DNA from: Punctularia strigosozonata HHB-11173 SS5
Taxonomy: Eukaryota; Basidiomycota; Agaricomycetes; Corticiales; Punctulariaceae
Length of the DNA stretch: 46,535 nt
Direction: 5' to 3'
NCBI RefSeq assembly: GCF_000264995.1
Contig: NW_006767440.1
Coordinates: 64,402-110,936, forward strand
Below, piece after piece: positions 31,707 through 44,010 of this stretch (position 1 is its first letter; each line of letters begins with the position of its first letter). Made by a program: the position numbers and the translations under genes. The notes under the pieces are model-generated. The model was not told the origin of the DNA. It did not search any database and was given only the letters and a program-made list of their open reading frames with translations.

Positions 31707-34700
31707 TCAAGCGTGCGGCACAGCGACTTGACCCACTTCCGCATCCCATATCATCACCCGACTATCCCCACCGGAGACGACGAGGCTGTCGTTCAGAAAC
31801 GCGACACAGTTGACGTCGCCCTTGTGTTCTGTCAATGGCCCTAACACCGTCCGTCCAGTGTGAACGTCCCATACACGAATCGTGCCATCTTCTGAGCCAG
31901 ACACGATGTGCCTTCCGTTTGGCGAGAATGCCACGGATTGAATCCTATCTGTGTGCCCCCGCATGGGGCCCAATAGCGCGCAGCTCTTCCCTGCATCCCA
32001 AATCCGAATCGTGCTGTCCGCCGAACCTGAAACGATATGTTTGCCGTCGGCCGACCATGCAACCGCAAACACGGAGAAATCGTGGGCGCCCAGTACGACC
32101 CCAGTGGCCGACCATTCTGTCTGTACTTTTCGCGATATGCGGATCTCACCGCCAAAATATCCGGTCACGATCCGCTCTCCATCAGGTGAGAATGCGACGG
32201 AGTAAGCTGGTTTGGGGTCGTCGAGGGGAACACCGACCTGCACTGCCTTTCTGGAAGATACGTCCCAAAGACGCACGGTCCCGTCCTCCGATCCTGAGGC
32301 GACGTAGTGTCCATCCGGCGAGAAGGTCACACACCAAACGTAGGATTCTCCTGCTGACATGGGATCCGCGATCTGTTGACCGGTCTTCACATCCCACAGC
32401 CGAACGGTGCCGTCCATCGAGCATGACGCCAACTGCGCTCCATCACGGGAAAATGCGATCCCTGTGATCGATTTCTTATGGCCGTCGAGAGCGTGATTGA
32501 GAACCTTCTCTCCTGTTTTCGCGTTCCAAATCTGTATAGTCTTGTCTCGGGAACCTGATGCGACCCTCGAACCGTCCAAGGAGGAGGCAACACAAAGAAC
32601 GTCGTCGTGATGACCCGCAAGAGGTTCTAGCACCAATCCTATACATTTGTACGTCAATGTTGGTGGCTGCATTCGGGGCTCGTGGTTTCGCTCACCATTG
32701 CAGAACACGTGCAGGTACTGGTTCAGGGCTGGCCCAATTTCTGGATGCGTCTTAAATTTGGGGAAGTAACCTTCGGGCAAAAGAGCTTCCAGCTTAGCTC
32801 TTGAATATGTCAAATCGTTTGAAGGGGGCGAGCTAAATCCACCGAGTACCATAACACAGGCAGTGACTCGATCAACGCGTTGCTCGTCCGGTGTCTTCTT
32901 AATGAATTCGAGGACTCTGAACATAGCTTGCGCTGCCCCAGATACGTCCATCATCGCCCTGACGCCCACATCTGCTAATAGTTAGCACTTGAAATTTGAG
33001 ATGAAATACGGCTTACCGGTAGATCCCTTAGTCACGAGGACATCGTACTCTTCGGGAGATGGTGCGACTTCGCTTGTCTTGAATTTCTCGATCATTGGCT
33101 TGATATCTTCGTACGGATCCATCTCCATTTCATACTCTTCGGCCTCCCGAAAGTTGTCAGGCAGCGCATTTGAGGTGTATTCCTTGTTATTGTACACTGA
33201 TGCATGAAGCTTCTGCCCCTTTTGCACCTCACGAGGGGCTGACCGATGGGGAGTCCTGGGAACGCATATTTAACGGGTCATTGAATGGATATCAATCGTG
33301 ATCTATCGGAAGGCGCTCACCAGAATTGTGTGCTCTCTCGATTGATATATGAGAGACGCGTGATTGGCAAGTATTCAACTATGCGCCAGAACCAAGTCAT
33401 CGATGGTGTCACCGTGTCCTTGTCCCACGTGCCTTTGAAGGCGTCCATTCGAAGACCGGCAGCCGTAGCTTCGTACATCATCCAACGCAGGGCCGGCCCA
33501 AAGTAATCGTGTTTATTGGTGTCCTTGTGAAGCCCCCCACTACAATTATTTCCAATCAATTATCAGTACAAGATACGGGATCATGATTTTTCTGCCAACA
33601 TACATGTCGGAATGCCAGCCTGGAAACCAGACTTCTTTCACATCACCTTCGCTTTTTCCGGCGCCCAGTGGTCCTGCTCCACCGTTCGCATACTCTGGAA
33701 GGTACTTGACCCGAAGTTCGTCCAGCGCGAGAGCTTGACGGAACACACAAACATGCTGCATGCCTGTTGTAGTATTGGGAAGGGCCCTTTTTCGAACAAA
33801 GCCGACTGAAGATACTGTATCCCTGCGTGACCATATGCTCGTCAGAGTGTACCGGCACGATTTGAGTGAACATAGACCGACCAGGCTCCTACGAAGTGAA
33901 CCTGGACATTATGCTTGGAGAAGATCTTCTTAAAACGCGCGCATGAGCCTGGGTAATCGTCCTCCTGGTCATCATCTCCTGGATTATCCGCATGCTTCGT
34001 GGTCGTTGGCAAACTTGTTTTGACTTCTCCGTCGGAGTGCTTCGGTCCCTGTGCATCATTATCCTTTCCATCTGTTTCATCTCGCCTGATCGTGACAGTG
34101 GCTTCAGTGTAAAGTCGATATGCGCTGATGTCCTCTTAGTGAGTTACTTGGCGGTGATGATCGTGGAATGGCATTCACTCACAACGCTATCTGCTCAATA
34201 TTGCCCTTGTGGAGGAGGCCAACCTTGATCAACACACGGAATTGAATTATCAGAGCTCTGAATCAATATGAGAGCAACCTACCAGCCTGATCATCGCTGC
34301 AATCACACGAACCTGGTACGCACCCCGTGAGAAACCTGTTAAAAACAGTATTGCTTGTCAGAAGCCGAGTTCTCTTGGTAGGTAGGTAGGTAGGTATATT
34401 TTGGGTCACGTAATAACTTACCGAACAGAAATATCCGATCACCCGGCTTGTGATTCTCGCAAAGCCCATGGTAGGCGCCCAACACAATCTTTTTGAAGTT
34501 CCTGCGGTGACAACACTGCAAAATCAATGATAGCAACAATGAACCGAGGCGAGGAAAGCGGACAAAGCAACTGTGATGTCCATGAAACTACCGACGGCTT
34601 GCTTCCAACGCCCAACCGGGTTTGTTTTTTTCTTGGCGTACGTGCCAATCCCACTGTTGTAGTAGGTGAGTTGCGCTTCATCCTTATGAAGACGGCTGTA

Positions 34701-35065
34701 GAGTTCGATAACATTGGTGGTCTGTGCAATGTTTGTGCGTTGTAAGCGGCGAAGAGAGGATATTTACTGACTATAGTACCGAACTGATTGGCTGTACCGT
34801 CAATACAGACCACAAGGTTTCGTCCACCGGCTGGAGTAGTCCCGGCTGGAGTAGTCCCCGCTGGGGTAGTCGTCCTGGAACATCGACATGGCCGATTTCC
34901 GGTGGGAGATGTGCTCAAGGGTGGCAGTAGATCCTCGATATCCTGGGCCAAATCTTTGCTATCAGCGGATGTGACAGTATTCTGTTCCAGCGTAGGAGAT
35001 GTCAGACATGAAGCGCCTGCTTGAGTTCCGACTGATTCATGCCCGCCGAGAAACGAATTGGACAT
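31707..35065 (-). CDS. DUF2235 alpha/beta-hydrolase fused to seven WD40 repeats
   Basis: Exons: 35065-34772, 34721-34564, 34501-34422, 34335-34283, 34223-34186, 34124-33882, 33822-33604, 33539-33321, 33255-33017, 32971-32696, 32638-31707, giving about 916 aa. The DUF2235 domain (about 81-440) is related to Tle1-type phospholipase effectors of bacterial type VI secretion. It shows NLVVCIDGTANQFG, TNVIELYS, the nucleophile elbow GFSRGAY, VHFVGAWDTVSS, LPEYANGGAGP, HSDIGG and HFGPALRWM-like YFGPALRWM, so a Ser-Asp-His triad looks intact. An acidic insert (DNPGDDDQEDDYPG) and a linker lead to seven WD40 repeats (about 610-912), the fourth being degenerate. The last intron (57 bp) is in frame and without a stop, so its splicing is likely but not certain. 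The start is the second Met of a longer frame. The likely role is a lipase-like effector with a sensor platform; substrate unknown. Confidence 0.9.
34828..34872. repeat. 15 bp x 3 minisatellite in the DUF2235 gene
   Basis: Three copies of ccggctggagtagtc (the last slightly diverged) encode a TTPAG tandem repeat just before the hydrolase domain. Confidence 0.85.
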
Positions 35066-36332
35066 GTTCAACCGAAGAGAGTGGATCGAGCGATGTGAGA
35101 GGTGAGGGGTGGGTATCAACCGAGGTTTAGCGTGCCATATTTGTAGGATGCTAATCACTCCGGTCACCCGCGCACTATTCACTTCGACAGTCCATACGTA
35201 GCTGGAGATAACACACGGTAACGGCCAGGCGTCAAAGGGAAATTAAACCCTGACAGGGCCTAGCGAGAAGATTGGGTCGTGCTGCATGTGTCACAAACAT
35301 GGTAGAGATACCTAGAACCCATAGCCGCAAACGGATCCATACATCTCACGAAGGTGACTTTCGCACGAAAGACATCAACTGGGCGCCTGAATCATGGTTG
35401 AATCAGTATCGATCTGGTTGAGCTCGTGTGCTTGCTGAATTAACACACCAAAAGGCATGCGGAGGGTGCACAATTCGTTCAGTCTTGGTTTAATTCCGTA
35501 TATTTAGTCACGGTTGAGTTTGCTGCGTGCTTGAAGCCTGGCAGAATCAAACGGCGGGCGCTATCGGATGTTCATACATACAAGTATATCGATGAGAGGA
35601 CATGTCTACTTACGACTTCGATGCATTCAGTACGGGCAAGCTCCAAAGGCCATATGCTGCACATGCCGTGTTTCGGGTCAAATGCGGCCAAGAACATTCC
35701 AGAGTGGAGGTACAGGAGACATGCGATGTAGCCTATTAAACCTTGTTACGGCTGATAAGCACCAAGACTCACCGGCGGCAATCGGATCACCAAAACGGGG
35801 CACTTGGTACGAGCCTTGCGGTTGCACAGAACACTACACGTGTTGCAGGGTCGCCCACGTCGAGCGACCACCAGAGACCCAAGTGATTCAAGTGGGCCCG
35901 CAGCAGCAGTGCTTCACAAAATGTATGGTTGTACGACGAGCGAAGTAGTGCCTTGTCATTGGACCTTGGTCACCTCGCTCTTCCCGATCTTGATCCAGAG
36001 CGACTTGTTCGTGTGCATGTTCTTCGCGGCGTGCTGATCCAGCAGTTTGCCCGATATGAGCTCGTTGGCGGAAACGGGGGTAAGAATGTGCACGTCCGGT
36101 CCCTAACCGTCTGCCTCGCTTTTGGCGGTGGGCTACCACACATGCGCCTGCAGTGCGGGAAGCGACGCTATCGCCAGATTTGAGGGCTAAGAGCCGACAA
36201 CAGGCGCAATTAATGACCCCGTAACGGTCACATCGGAGAACACCTGCCGCACCAACTCCTCATCTCTCTTCCTCCGCTCTCTATTCCCTCTCCTTCTCCG
36301 TTCCCACCTGGCGTTTTCATCTCCGGGCTACT
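35066..36332. other. Intergenic region without a supportable gene
   Basis: Upstream of the DUF2235-WD40 gene. Short overlapping frames occur on both strands around 35560-36180 but show no motif and no convincing splice pattern. Confidence 0.4.
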
Positions 36333-36452
36333 ATGTCGACCTCCAATCCCGGGCCGCCTGCGGCAAGCTCCTTGGTCGCGAACCTTGTCCCAGGCCCTGC
36401 GCGAGCGACTGCCCTGCAGCGTGTCGAAAACCATCTCGCACTTCGAATTTAA
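36333..36452 (+). CDS. Short ORF, 39 codons (MSTSNPGPPAASS...)
   Basis: A clean ATG frame rich in Ser/Pro/Ala, ending at a TAA after HLALRI, follows a pyrimidine-rich leader typical of fungal transcription starts. It may be the remnant first exon of a lost gene or a chance frame. No family is recognised. Confidence 0.25.
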   Translation: MSTSNPGPPAASSLVANLVPGPARATALQRVENHLALRI

Positions 36453-36537
36453 CCTTCGGGATCTCGAGTTTTTATCGGATTGTCCCCTTCCCCAGTAGCT
36501 TCGCTAAGCAGTAAATCGCTTCCATCTCGTCCTCCTC

Positions 36538-37060
36538 TCACTGCGGCTCGAAGTTGCGCCAGGCGCAACGTTTGAAGGCGTCCGATGTTCTCGTCAGATC
36601 GATCTTGAATGTGATCACGGCTGAACATGAATGCTGTATGGCAGTGAGTTGATCGATTGGTGATGACGGAGTGCAGTATTTGAGGATACGCACCGTTAAT
36701 GCAGAACCACTAGCCCTCGTCCTCGAGCATTTCCCCAAGAACTCTTGCCCTTGCTTGCGATTGATAGGATTCCCAGCGTAGCATTCCGAGATGTCTCTGC
36801 CATGCGAATGGTGCGAAACCCAAGGACAGGACGTTGTGGCCATTTCCTTATCGTTCTTCGTGCGTCTTGAGATATGCCAGATATAACTTGATTTAGATTG
36901 CAAGCGACATACCATTGTCTCTAAAATCGTGTGACATTCGCTGGTAGAGAGCGCGCGATAGCTTCTCGACGTAAACCATTTGCGAGCCTTTATCGGTAGG
37001 CCCTGGTCCAATCCACGTCGCCTCCTTTGTATGTTCACGATAGCCGCACGCTCAGCACCA
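36538..37060 (-). pseudogene. Unidentified coding fragment (three exon-like blocks)
   Basis: On the minus strand, KEATWIGPGPTDKGSQMV...LSRALYQRMSHDFRDN ends at a GTATGT donor (about 36912). A second block reads SHHSHGRDISECYAGNPINRKQ and ends at a GTGCGT donor. A third block (about 36640-36538) reads ITFKIDLTRTSDAFKRC and stops. The pieces keep a plausible exon order and coding character, but there is no start exon and no recognised family. It is probably the 3' part of a gene, perhaps a decayed one. Confidence 0.4.
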
Positions 37061-37505
37061 GTCCCCGCTTGTATGGCGAAACTCACATCAGAATGCGTAG
37101 TGGAACATTTCGAGGATGGAGGTCAACCTACCTCAGCACCTCAGTTCACAGCTTCTTAACCTCCACTCAATGCGCAGTTGTCTTCCCTTCCGATTCAGAT
37201 GGGTCGTCTCAACGCTCCCGCTATCAAGCATACGGCGCCGCCAATGCCGAGCCACATGACGGTCCGTGATCCCAAGCGCCCTCAACTAGCGGGCTAACAT
37301 CTCAGGTCCTTCCGATCCCGCATCATCTTCGTTCCGCATTCCGCACCGCCCCGGCGCTATCTTCGCCATGTCGTGCTAAAGACGCGAGCTGAGCAACACC
37401 GGAACACAGGGAGGGTAAAGGTCGTCTGTACAATGAGCACGTGCAAGAGCGCATGGTGACCATTTGCTGGGCAGGATATGAGAGCGCGGACGAGACGGGA
37501 AGAGC

Positions 37506-38021
37506 CTAGCACTGATCGGGGTGCGCAGGGGAGGCGTCTGAAGGGTAATTGAGCGATTGAGATGAAGACTTGGGCTCAACGGGTAGGACCGGTTGCATAA
37601 TGCGTCTGCTTGTAGGTGCGATGGATGATCGGTTGCAGATGGAGGAGGGGGGAGGCGCAGTCGGGATGGCCGGAGACCCACGGCGCCGTCGGCTAAATAG
37701 CTTATGGAGATGCGAGATCCATGGCGAAGGATATGCCTGAGCTACAGGAGGAATACGGCGAAGCTCGAAGGTTTTGGACAAGCTCGTCTCCCGATGCTTG
37801 AGGTCGATGACGAAAGGAATCGGTGCAGACTCTAGCGCGTCCCCGGCGGAGAATCTATGCTGCTGCATAACAGAACTACTAGGACGAAGCAAGGGGATAT
37901 GCGAGCTGTATTCCACGGTTTGAAATGTACGAGGCCACCGAGATTGACTGGAATGGGTTATCGACATGTGATTGAGCACGAGACGACGCGATAGCAGTAG
38001 GGACACGGCAAAGCCATGCAT
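37506..38021 (-). CDS. Hypothetical ORF, 171 codons
   Basis: A single open frame, basic and Ser/Pro-rich (SAGDALESAPIPFVIDLKHRE, later PSSICNRSS). It has no conserved motif, signal peptide or membrane helix. An internal Met (about 37869) is an alternative start. Support is open-frame length only. Confidence 0.25.
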   Translation of the reverse strand: MHGFAVSLLLSRRLVLNHMSITHSSQSRWPRTFQTVEYSSHIPLLRPSSSVMQQHRFSAGDALESAPIPFVIDLKHRETSLSKTFELRRIPPVAQAYPSPWISHLHKLFSRRRRGSPAIPTAPPPSSICNRSSIAPTSRRIMQPVLPVEPKSSSQSLNYPSDASPAHPDQC

Positions 38022-39037
38022 CTGTTCTGCATGACAAGCCCGAGGGAAGTATGAACAAGGGTATAGAGGCTATGTGTGCGAGCTGGAAGAAGCGCGGCCC
38101 TTGTCAGCTGAGGAGGTAGTCCGGCTAGAAGAGCTGAGCATCTTGACGTTTTCTGTCATGTTATGGTTTACGCTGGCGACCATATGACGCTAGGATGTGC
38201 GTGGAAACGGCGGACGCCTGGAGCTACCCCCGGGAAGTCGGTATCAGATGCGAGGGTCAGACGACAAGAGAGTAACGATGATCGCACCGGTACCCCCACG
38301 GAGACCCACAGCCAATGCGTCACGGTTCCTCAGACTGCAGCTTCCCCTGCTATATAATTCGGGACTTCTAAAGGAGAAGACGCAAGAGCTGGAGCGAAGA
38401 GACGAGGCGGTGACCCAGGCAAAATCAGGTCAGGAGCAGGGGCCAGAGAAGGCGGCACATCATCGATGTCATCCGCTGAGCGCTGGGCGCCATCTGGGTC
38501 TCTTGAAGTTGAAGTGGGGGTACCGGCTGACCGTGACCCGGTAGACGCAAGGGCAAACCCCGAGGGCTCCTACAAATTGTTGACGTGGCACTGAGTTCCT
38601 CAGTGCGCCAACGCATGCGACGATATACTCGGCCGACCACCACTACACACGAAAGCCCTCGCTTCATACTTATGAGATCCAGGTAAGCCCAGTTCTTATG
38701 TGCTTAACGTGGTTTATACGCAATCCTGATCGACGGTGCTCTGGTGCACCCGAGCCCCCCTGCCTGTACATTTGCGAGGTCCCAGCAGGATCAACTGGAA
38801 AGGCTGGACAAAGCTGATGGGTCATGCGTCGGCGCCTATCATTGCCCCGAGTACTCCAACATCACCGAATCAGTTCAAAGATGCCGCAGTTCATCGGCCT
38901 CATATACTACGGTTCGCCCTATAGAACCGGACCGCAGATGAAAGTCGGCAATAGCAATATCCCTATGTAACGAGCATTTTGATCTATGATTCACAGTCAC
39001 GTCAGCCACGTTCATCATGAAGTAGAGCGATGCGTAC
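38022..39037. other. Region 3' of the kinase-WD40 gene
   Basis: No gene was called. The last part (about 38870-39037) resembles 45780-45935, the region 3' of the second WD40 copy. The duplication of the kinase-WD40 locus therefore extends beyond its coding sequence. Confidence 0.45.
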
Positions 39038-41284
39038 TCAGATACCAGCCTTAATTGCCTCTACATCCCACACCTTGACCTCGTCATCCTTTCCTGAGAC
39101 TACACGTTTGCCATCGGGCATGAATGCGACGGAGCAGACCCGCCAATGTCCTCCATGCGTCCTCCACGGCCCTACCACGGTCGTTCCCGTATGCGCATCC
39201 CATATCCGGATAGTACCATCCTGCGAGCCAGAGACGATGCGGCTCCCGGTGGCATCCGGCGAGAATGCTACAGAGTACACCGTAGCGGCGTGCCCTCTCA
39301 AGGGCCCCAAAACCGTCTCACCCGTCTCCGCGTCCCAGACTCGAATGGTTTGGTCGCCTGAACCCGAGACGATGCGTTTGCCATCGGGTGAGTATGCAAC
39401 TGCCCATACCCAGCTATCGTGACCTTCCAGCGGCTCTCGGACGATCCCGAGCGTCTCCGCGTCTAGTATGCGGACCTTCCTATCCCCCGATCCAGAGATG
39501 ATGTACTTGCCGTCGGGGGCGAACGCGACGGAGAGTACCCCGCAGCCGATGGAGCATTTGCTGATGGACTGTCCTGTAATCACGTTCCAACCTCTGACTG
39601 TGCCGTCAAGGGAGCCCGACACTATTCGCTCGTCGTTGTGGGAGAACGCCACGGACCGCACCGAATTCAGGTGTCCGAGCAACGGCAGCCCTACTTGCAG
39701 CCCCGTCTCCATGTCCCATATCCGAACGGAATGGTCGTCCGAGCCCGAGGCTAGAAGTCTTCCATGGGGGGAGAATGCAATGGAGTTTATCTGATCCGTG
39801 TGGCCGACGAGTGGCCCGACTGTGGTTTCGCCTGTATATGAGCTCCAGATCCGTATTGTCTGGTCCGCGGAACCTGAGGCAATCCTTGAACCATCAGCGG
39901 AGACCGCGATAGAGTACACCGAGCCGGTATGGCCATGCAACTTCGCCGGTAATGCCAGCTGTGGCTCCACGCGTATTGAGACTGGAGATACAGTAGTGAT
40001 AAGCACAAACGAAACAGTCAGCAATCAATCATACAGACCCTCAAGTTGCGTCAGAATGTGAGTTGCAGAAGGTCGTGCTGAGGGATCATCGTGCCAACAT
40101 GCCTCGATCAAGGCCCAAACAGAATCCACTGGTCCTATTTCCGGACGGGATGGTCGTCCACCTCGCTGAACCTTCAGCAAGACTGCGTGGTCAACCCTTA
40201 TGTTGCTGAAGGGAATCCCGCCATCGAAAATCTACAAGCCGTGTTAATCCTATGTCTCATGTTCATCGCAAGTGAATAGTTATGCCTCCCATGAAGTCAT
40301 CCCAAACCCATACACGTCAGCCTCCTTGGTCAATCCCTTGCCCTCTCCTCGTTCATCTGTAAGTTCCGGGGCCAGATACCGCATGGTGCCTGCGCTAGAG
40401 GAAGCACTGGACGATACGGCGAGTGACTGCGTCGCAAAGGCCGTCACGGCTAGACCGAAATCGCTCAATCGTGCGCGATGGGCACTGTCCACAAGAACGT
40501 TGCGCTGGCGACTTTGTCAGTCGTTGCGTAGACGGATCCTGGCGAAGGCGACTCACGGGCTTCATATCACCGTGTACAACTTCACTGTCATGCATGTACT
40601 TCAACCCGCGGGCAATGTCGGTGATCTACAGGAAAACTCGTGAGCTTTGTCGCAGCACCTCGATGGGTTGGTCCAGACGAGCTGTGTCCGATTTGCTTGT
40701 GGAAAGCGTTTGAGGTAAGACATCACATCTTCGTACTCCATCCATTCCGAGACGATGCATGGTCGACGCCGATCGACCACCCCGAGGAACGGAACGATAT
40801 TGCAATGTAAAAGCCGCCTCCAGATGACGACTTCCTGACTGAGCATCTGATACAGTCGCGCGTCGGTCAAGGCGCCGATTACTCGGCGGAGGATTGGTGT
40901 GTACGGACCTTGCGGAATCCTTCGCGGTTCCCAGTATGCAATCGAATGAACTTTAGCGCGACAGGCACCCCGTCATGGGTGCCCCGCCAGACATCTGCGA
41001 AGCCACCGGACGCATGCGGGTATTCATCGTCGGGTTTGACAACATCCGATAAACAACAGGATGTCGGTATGATTCCGCTCTTTCCGCACACAGACGTTAG
41101 CGCGCGCAACCCCCTTCGATAGGCTGGATCGGTCCGAGGCACGGAGTCAAGCAGCTGCAGGTATCACGATAAGGAGGGCAGGGGTGCAGACACACAGCTC
41201 GTAGCTCCTCACCTCGTCGAGGGCATCTATGCATTTCTGCAGAATTGAGGTTAGGTGCTCCGGAGTATCTTGTGTGTTGTCCAT
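39038..41284 (-). CDS. Protein kinase fused to seven WD40 repeats
   Basis: Exons: 41284-41213, 41154-40909, 40846-40679, 40625-40557, 40504-40286, 40231-40039, 39981-39038, giving about 636 aa. After a short helical N-terminus, the kinase shows ASGGFADVW (glycine loop), VALKF (beta-3 Lys), SQEVVIW (alpha-C Glu), HGDMKPRNVLVD (catalytic loop, Gly in place of Arg), DFGLA and LAPEL, so catalytic residues are intact. Seven WD40 repeats follow directly, from GHTGSVYSIAVSADG to DDEVKVWDVE. The repeats are very alike (SVAFSPDG..IVSGS.D.TIRIWD), as in repeat arrays that evolve by internal exchange. The intron at 40285-40232 fits only a GC donor (AG|GCATAA). A paralogous WD40 segment lies 6 kb away at the window end. 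Likely a signalling protein sensing through its propeller; ligand unknown. Confidence 0.88.
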
Positions 41285-41611
41285 CAGGGGCTGATCGACA
41301 GAGAGCCGATGCAGAGGGGACGTGTGGCCGGTGAAACCGTATGTATGGATGACGCTCGATTGGACAAAACCGGAGGCAAACAAGAGAAGGTTTTGGATCG
41401 TGCGATAGCTGCACAAGTTGCGCTCCCAGGCTCGCGCGTTGCATTGAACTGCGAGGAGACTTTGACGAGCCCACGAGTAAGAGTCGCTTCTGCATGACAC
41501 GAGTGCCCCGACGGCAATCCCATCCTCTCAATGACAATGCTGCATCATCACTATGGCGCGCATGATCACCGAACAGGCTTTCATCATTTATTTAGATTAT
41601 TTGGACCAAGT
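41285..41611. other. Upstream region of the kinase-WD40 gene
   Basis: Probable promoter. A minus-strand frame continues upstream of the chosen start to 41500, but the start at 41284 gives the family-like N-terminus. No separate gene was seen. Confidence 0.4.
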
Positions 41612-41824
41612 CTATGGTGCCCGAACCCTCGTGCCCTCGCGACCTCGACCGTGTAGCAGCATGCGCGAGAACTCGGTCGCGCTCTGGAGGAGCGGGATGG
41701 CGGCGTACGTATTGGGACTTCGTTGAGGTGGCGAGAATAGGCCTGAGATATTCGCCATCTGCTCTTGCAGGATGAGGGTGGTCATTTCCGTCGATGGCGC
41801 CTCGATCGCGGCGGAGAAGGTCAT
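41612..41824 (-). CDS. C-terminal exon-like ORF of an unidentified gene
   Basis: A 70-codon frame (MTTLILQEQMANISGLF, AAIPLLQSATEFSRMLL, then a basic end) has coding character and a clear stop. Further minus-strand coding-like stretches occur to about 42290 (SLKRRRFQASRERQ; EDEPPKRFKSTRWARYVP), but exons could not be joined and no family is recognised. Confidence 0.35.
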   Translation of the reverse strand: MTFSAAIEAPSTEMTTLILQEQMANISGLFSPPQRSPNTYAAIPLLQSATEFSRMLLHGRGREGTRVRAP

Positions 41825-42289
41825 CTAGACGCCGACGGTCGGTAGCGAGGCGCATGACGAGAGCGCGGGATGATTGCGGAGCGAGGGCACTCGAGTGAAT
41901 GTTACGATGCCATGTCGCAGGTCACAGTGGGAATGCTGGTTTGGAGAGGCTTGATGGGTATGGCCTGAAGCGGACCAGACAGTTTGCGTCGATGAACCGG
42001 CGATACATAAAATGACACGATGTGGTATATGCTGGCACATATCGCGCCCAGCGTGTGCTTTTGAATCGCTTTGGTGGTTCATCCTCGGGGAATGGCGAGG
42101 ATGTGGAGCTGCGTCTGGAGGTAGTTGGCATTGATAGTATCCCGTCGGTGGTCCACGAGCCGCACCACCGGGCTGGTGACCCGGTACAACGTTGCCTCTC
42201 TCGAGAAGCCTGGAAACGGCGTCTTTTGAGTGATTTGAAGAGAACGGGATCGTATAGGCGCGAAAGGGCGGATCTCGCTGGATGCAATG

Positions 42290-43559
42290 CAGAACGCGAC
42301 CTCTCTCATCTACCGCCGGCCGACTTGTCGCCTTTGGTGATAGACCACGATCGAAGCCTGCACATGAGGCTTGTGGTAACATTGAAGCACCCATGGCAGA
42401 CGACGCCGTTGCACGTAAGCCCTCTCATATGCTCTCAAGCGGACACAGTGACCCCTTCATTTCCGCCATTCGGTACGTAACCCAGGCATCCGTGTCCGAT
42501 CTTCGCTTCCCCAAACGAAGCTTTGGCCGGACTGGTGGTACTGGGGCGTCACCAAACGTGGCTGCGTGCCATAGTCGGGTTGAGGTGAAAAATGCGGGCG
42601 ATTCGGAGACAGGGAAGGAGGCGTTGCAACGGTTATGCGAGCTCGTTCGTGAGGTGGAGCTTGACGATGAAACCAAGTCGGAGGGCGAGGTATGGTGTAG
42701 AGCCGTGCGCTGAAGCTGTGAAAACGACCAGATTCAGCGACGAAGGACACGGGTCAACACGCCGGGATAAACCCCACCTGTCGAGGCCACTCCACCTTGT
42801 AGCGATCAGCCATCTTCCCGAGAGCCTTCGAATGCCTTGCGTGCAAGGGATGCATTGGAATCTGAAACTGTACAAGACGTTCGACACTAGAGTCATGAAG
42901 GCTTTGGGACCTCGAACTTGCCTCGAATTATCGACCAACTAGCCTTCCCGCTCTCGATGCTGCGATGCTCAGCGCACCGGAGCAGAGCAGGCGAGGCCGG
43001 CAGAAGCATCGTTGAAATCGGTCACCTCGGCGCATATACGGACCCAGCGCGATGTCGCTTCTATCGGCAAGGCCTGGAAATTCGTGACTCGTCAGCCAGT
43101 GGAAAGAAGACGCAGTTATGCACGCAAGGACGTACCTTGGTACGCGGACGTGGGTAGAATGCCGAACGCGACAGCCATCTTCTGCATGCAGACTGTGGAA
43201 ACCTCGAAGACACCAAAGCGTAGAACCTCTTCTAACACCGAGATTCGTCTGCGATTTATCCGGCTCTGCGTCTCGGGGGCGCAACCCCTGTGTCCGTTCG
43301 CCGCCGTCGAACGTGGCCGCGTCAAAGCCGTGTGTTGCGCGGCCAACCGGGAGACGAATGAAGTGTAATTTTGGGCCTCGGGTACGCGGCCAGTGAACAC
43401 GCGCAGTGCCCGGTAATGCAGAGCGCATTGGATGGTCCAATGCTCGAGCAAGGTAGCATTTATGTGGAGGGATTGGACGCCTGCTACCCTGAATGAAGCA
43501 GAGACGTGGACGGAAATGGAGTTGAAGCAATTACTGCGATATGGTGTTGCCGTCTCACG
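42290..43559. other. Unresolved region with fragmentary coding signals
   Basis: The plus strand at 42590-42690 encodes a coding-like GKEALQRLCELVREVELDD block ending at a GTATGG donor. The minus strand at 42880-42970 encodes RSIESGKASW, which recurs in diverged form near 44600. No complete gene can be built. This looks like decaying duplicated sequence. Confidence 0.35.
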
Positions 43560-44010
43560 CTAAGGAGGCAGCTTGAGGAAGAAGGGGCGAACTGCTGGCA
43601 TCCTGATGTGCTCTGAAGGGGATGCGGTCGGATCGGAAGCTGGGTATGCCGACCGTTCGTCCAGGATGTGTGTGCCCATCGGATACGCGGAGCTTACGAG
43701 ACGTGAACATCGTGTCTCCACCCTTTTTTCATTGCTTGCTGCTGACGCGCCCGTCGTGATGGAGTGTGTGCGCACAGCCGCTTGCACGAGCGGGATGGAG
43801 TCGGCGCAGTGTACGAGGTTTGAATGCGCACCCTGATGGCGACATTTGCTGGCGGAGAACGGGTGCCGGGAGTTGGACCCGCAGCAGCTGCCCTAGCAGC
43901 GTCGAGAGCGTTGACCTGCCGGAATACGAGCGTGACAATCGCCTGGACAATGTCCAGCGCTTCGAGTTGTGTGGATCCATGGCTTGTTGGAGCGGGGAAA
44001 GGCCCGATTT
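43560..44010 (-). pseudogene. Unidentified coding fragment
   Basis: The minus strand reads QLEALDIVQAIVTLVFRQV...DAARAAAA (about 43995-43880), then a GTGCGC donor-like site. In another frame it reads NLVHCADSIPLVQAAVRTHS down to a stop at 43560. Both stretches look coding and would need an intron or frameshift between them. No family is recognised. Confidence 0.35.
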
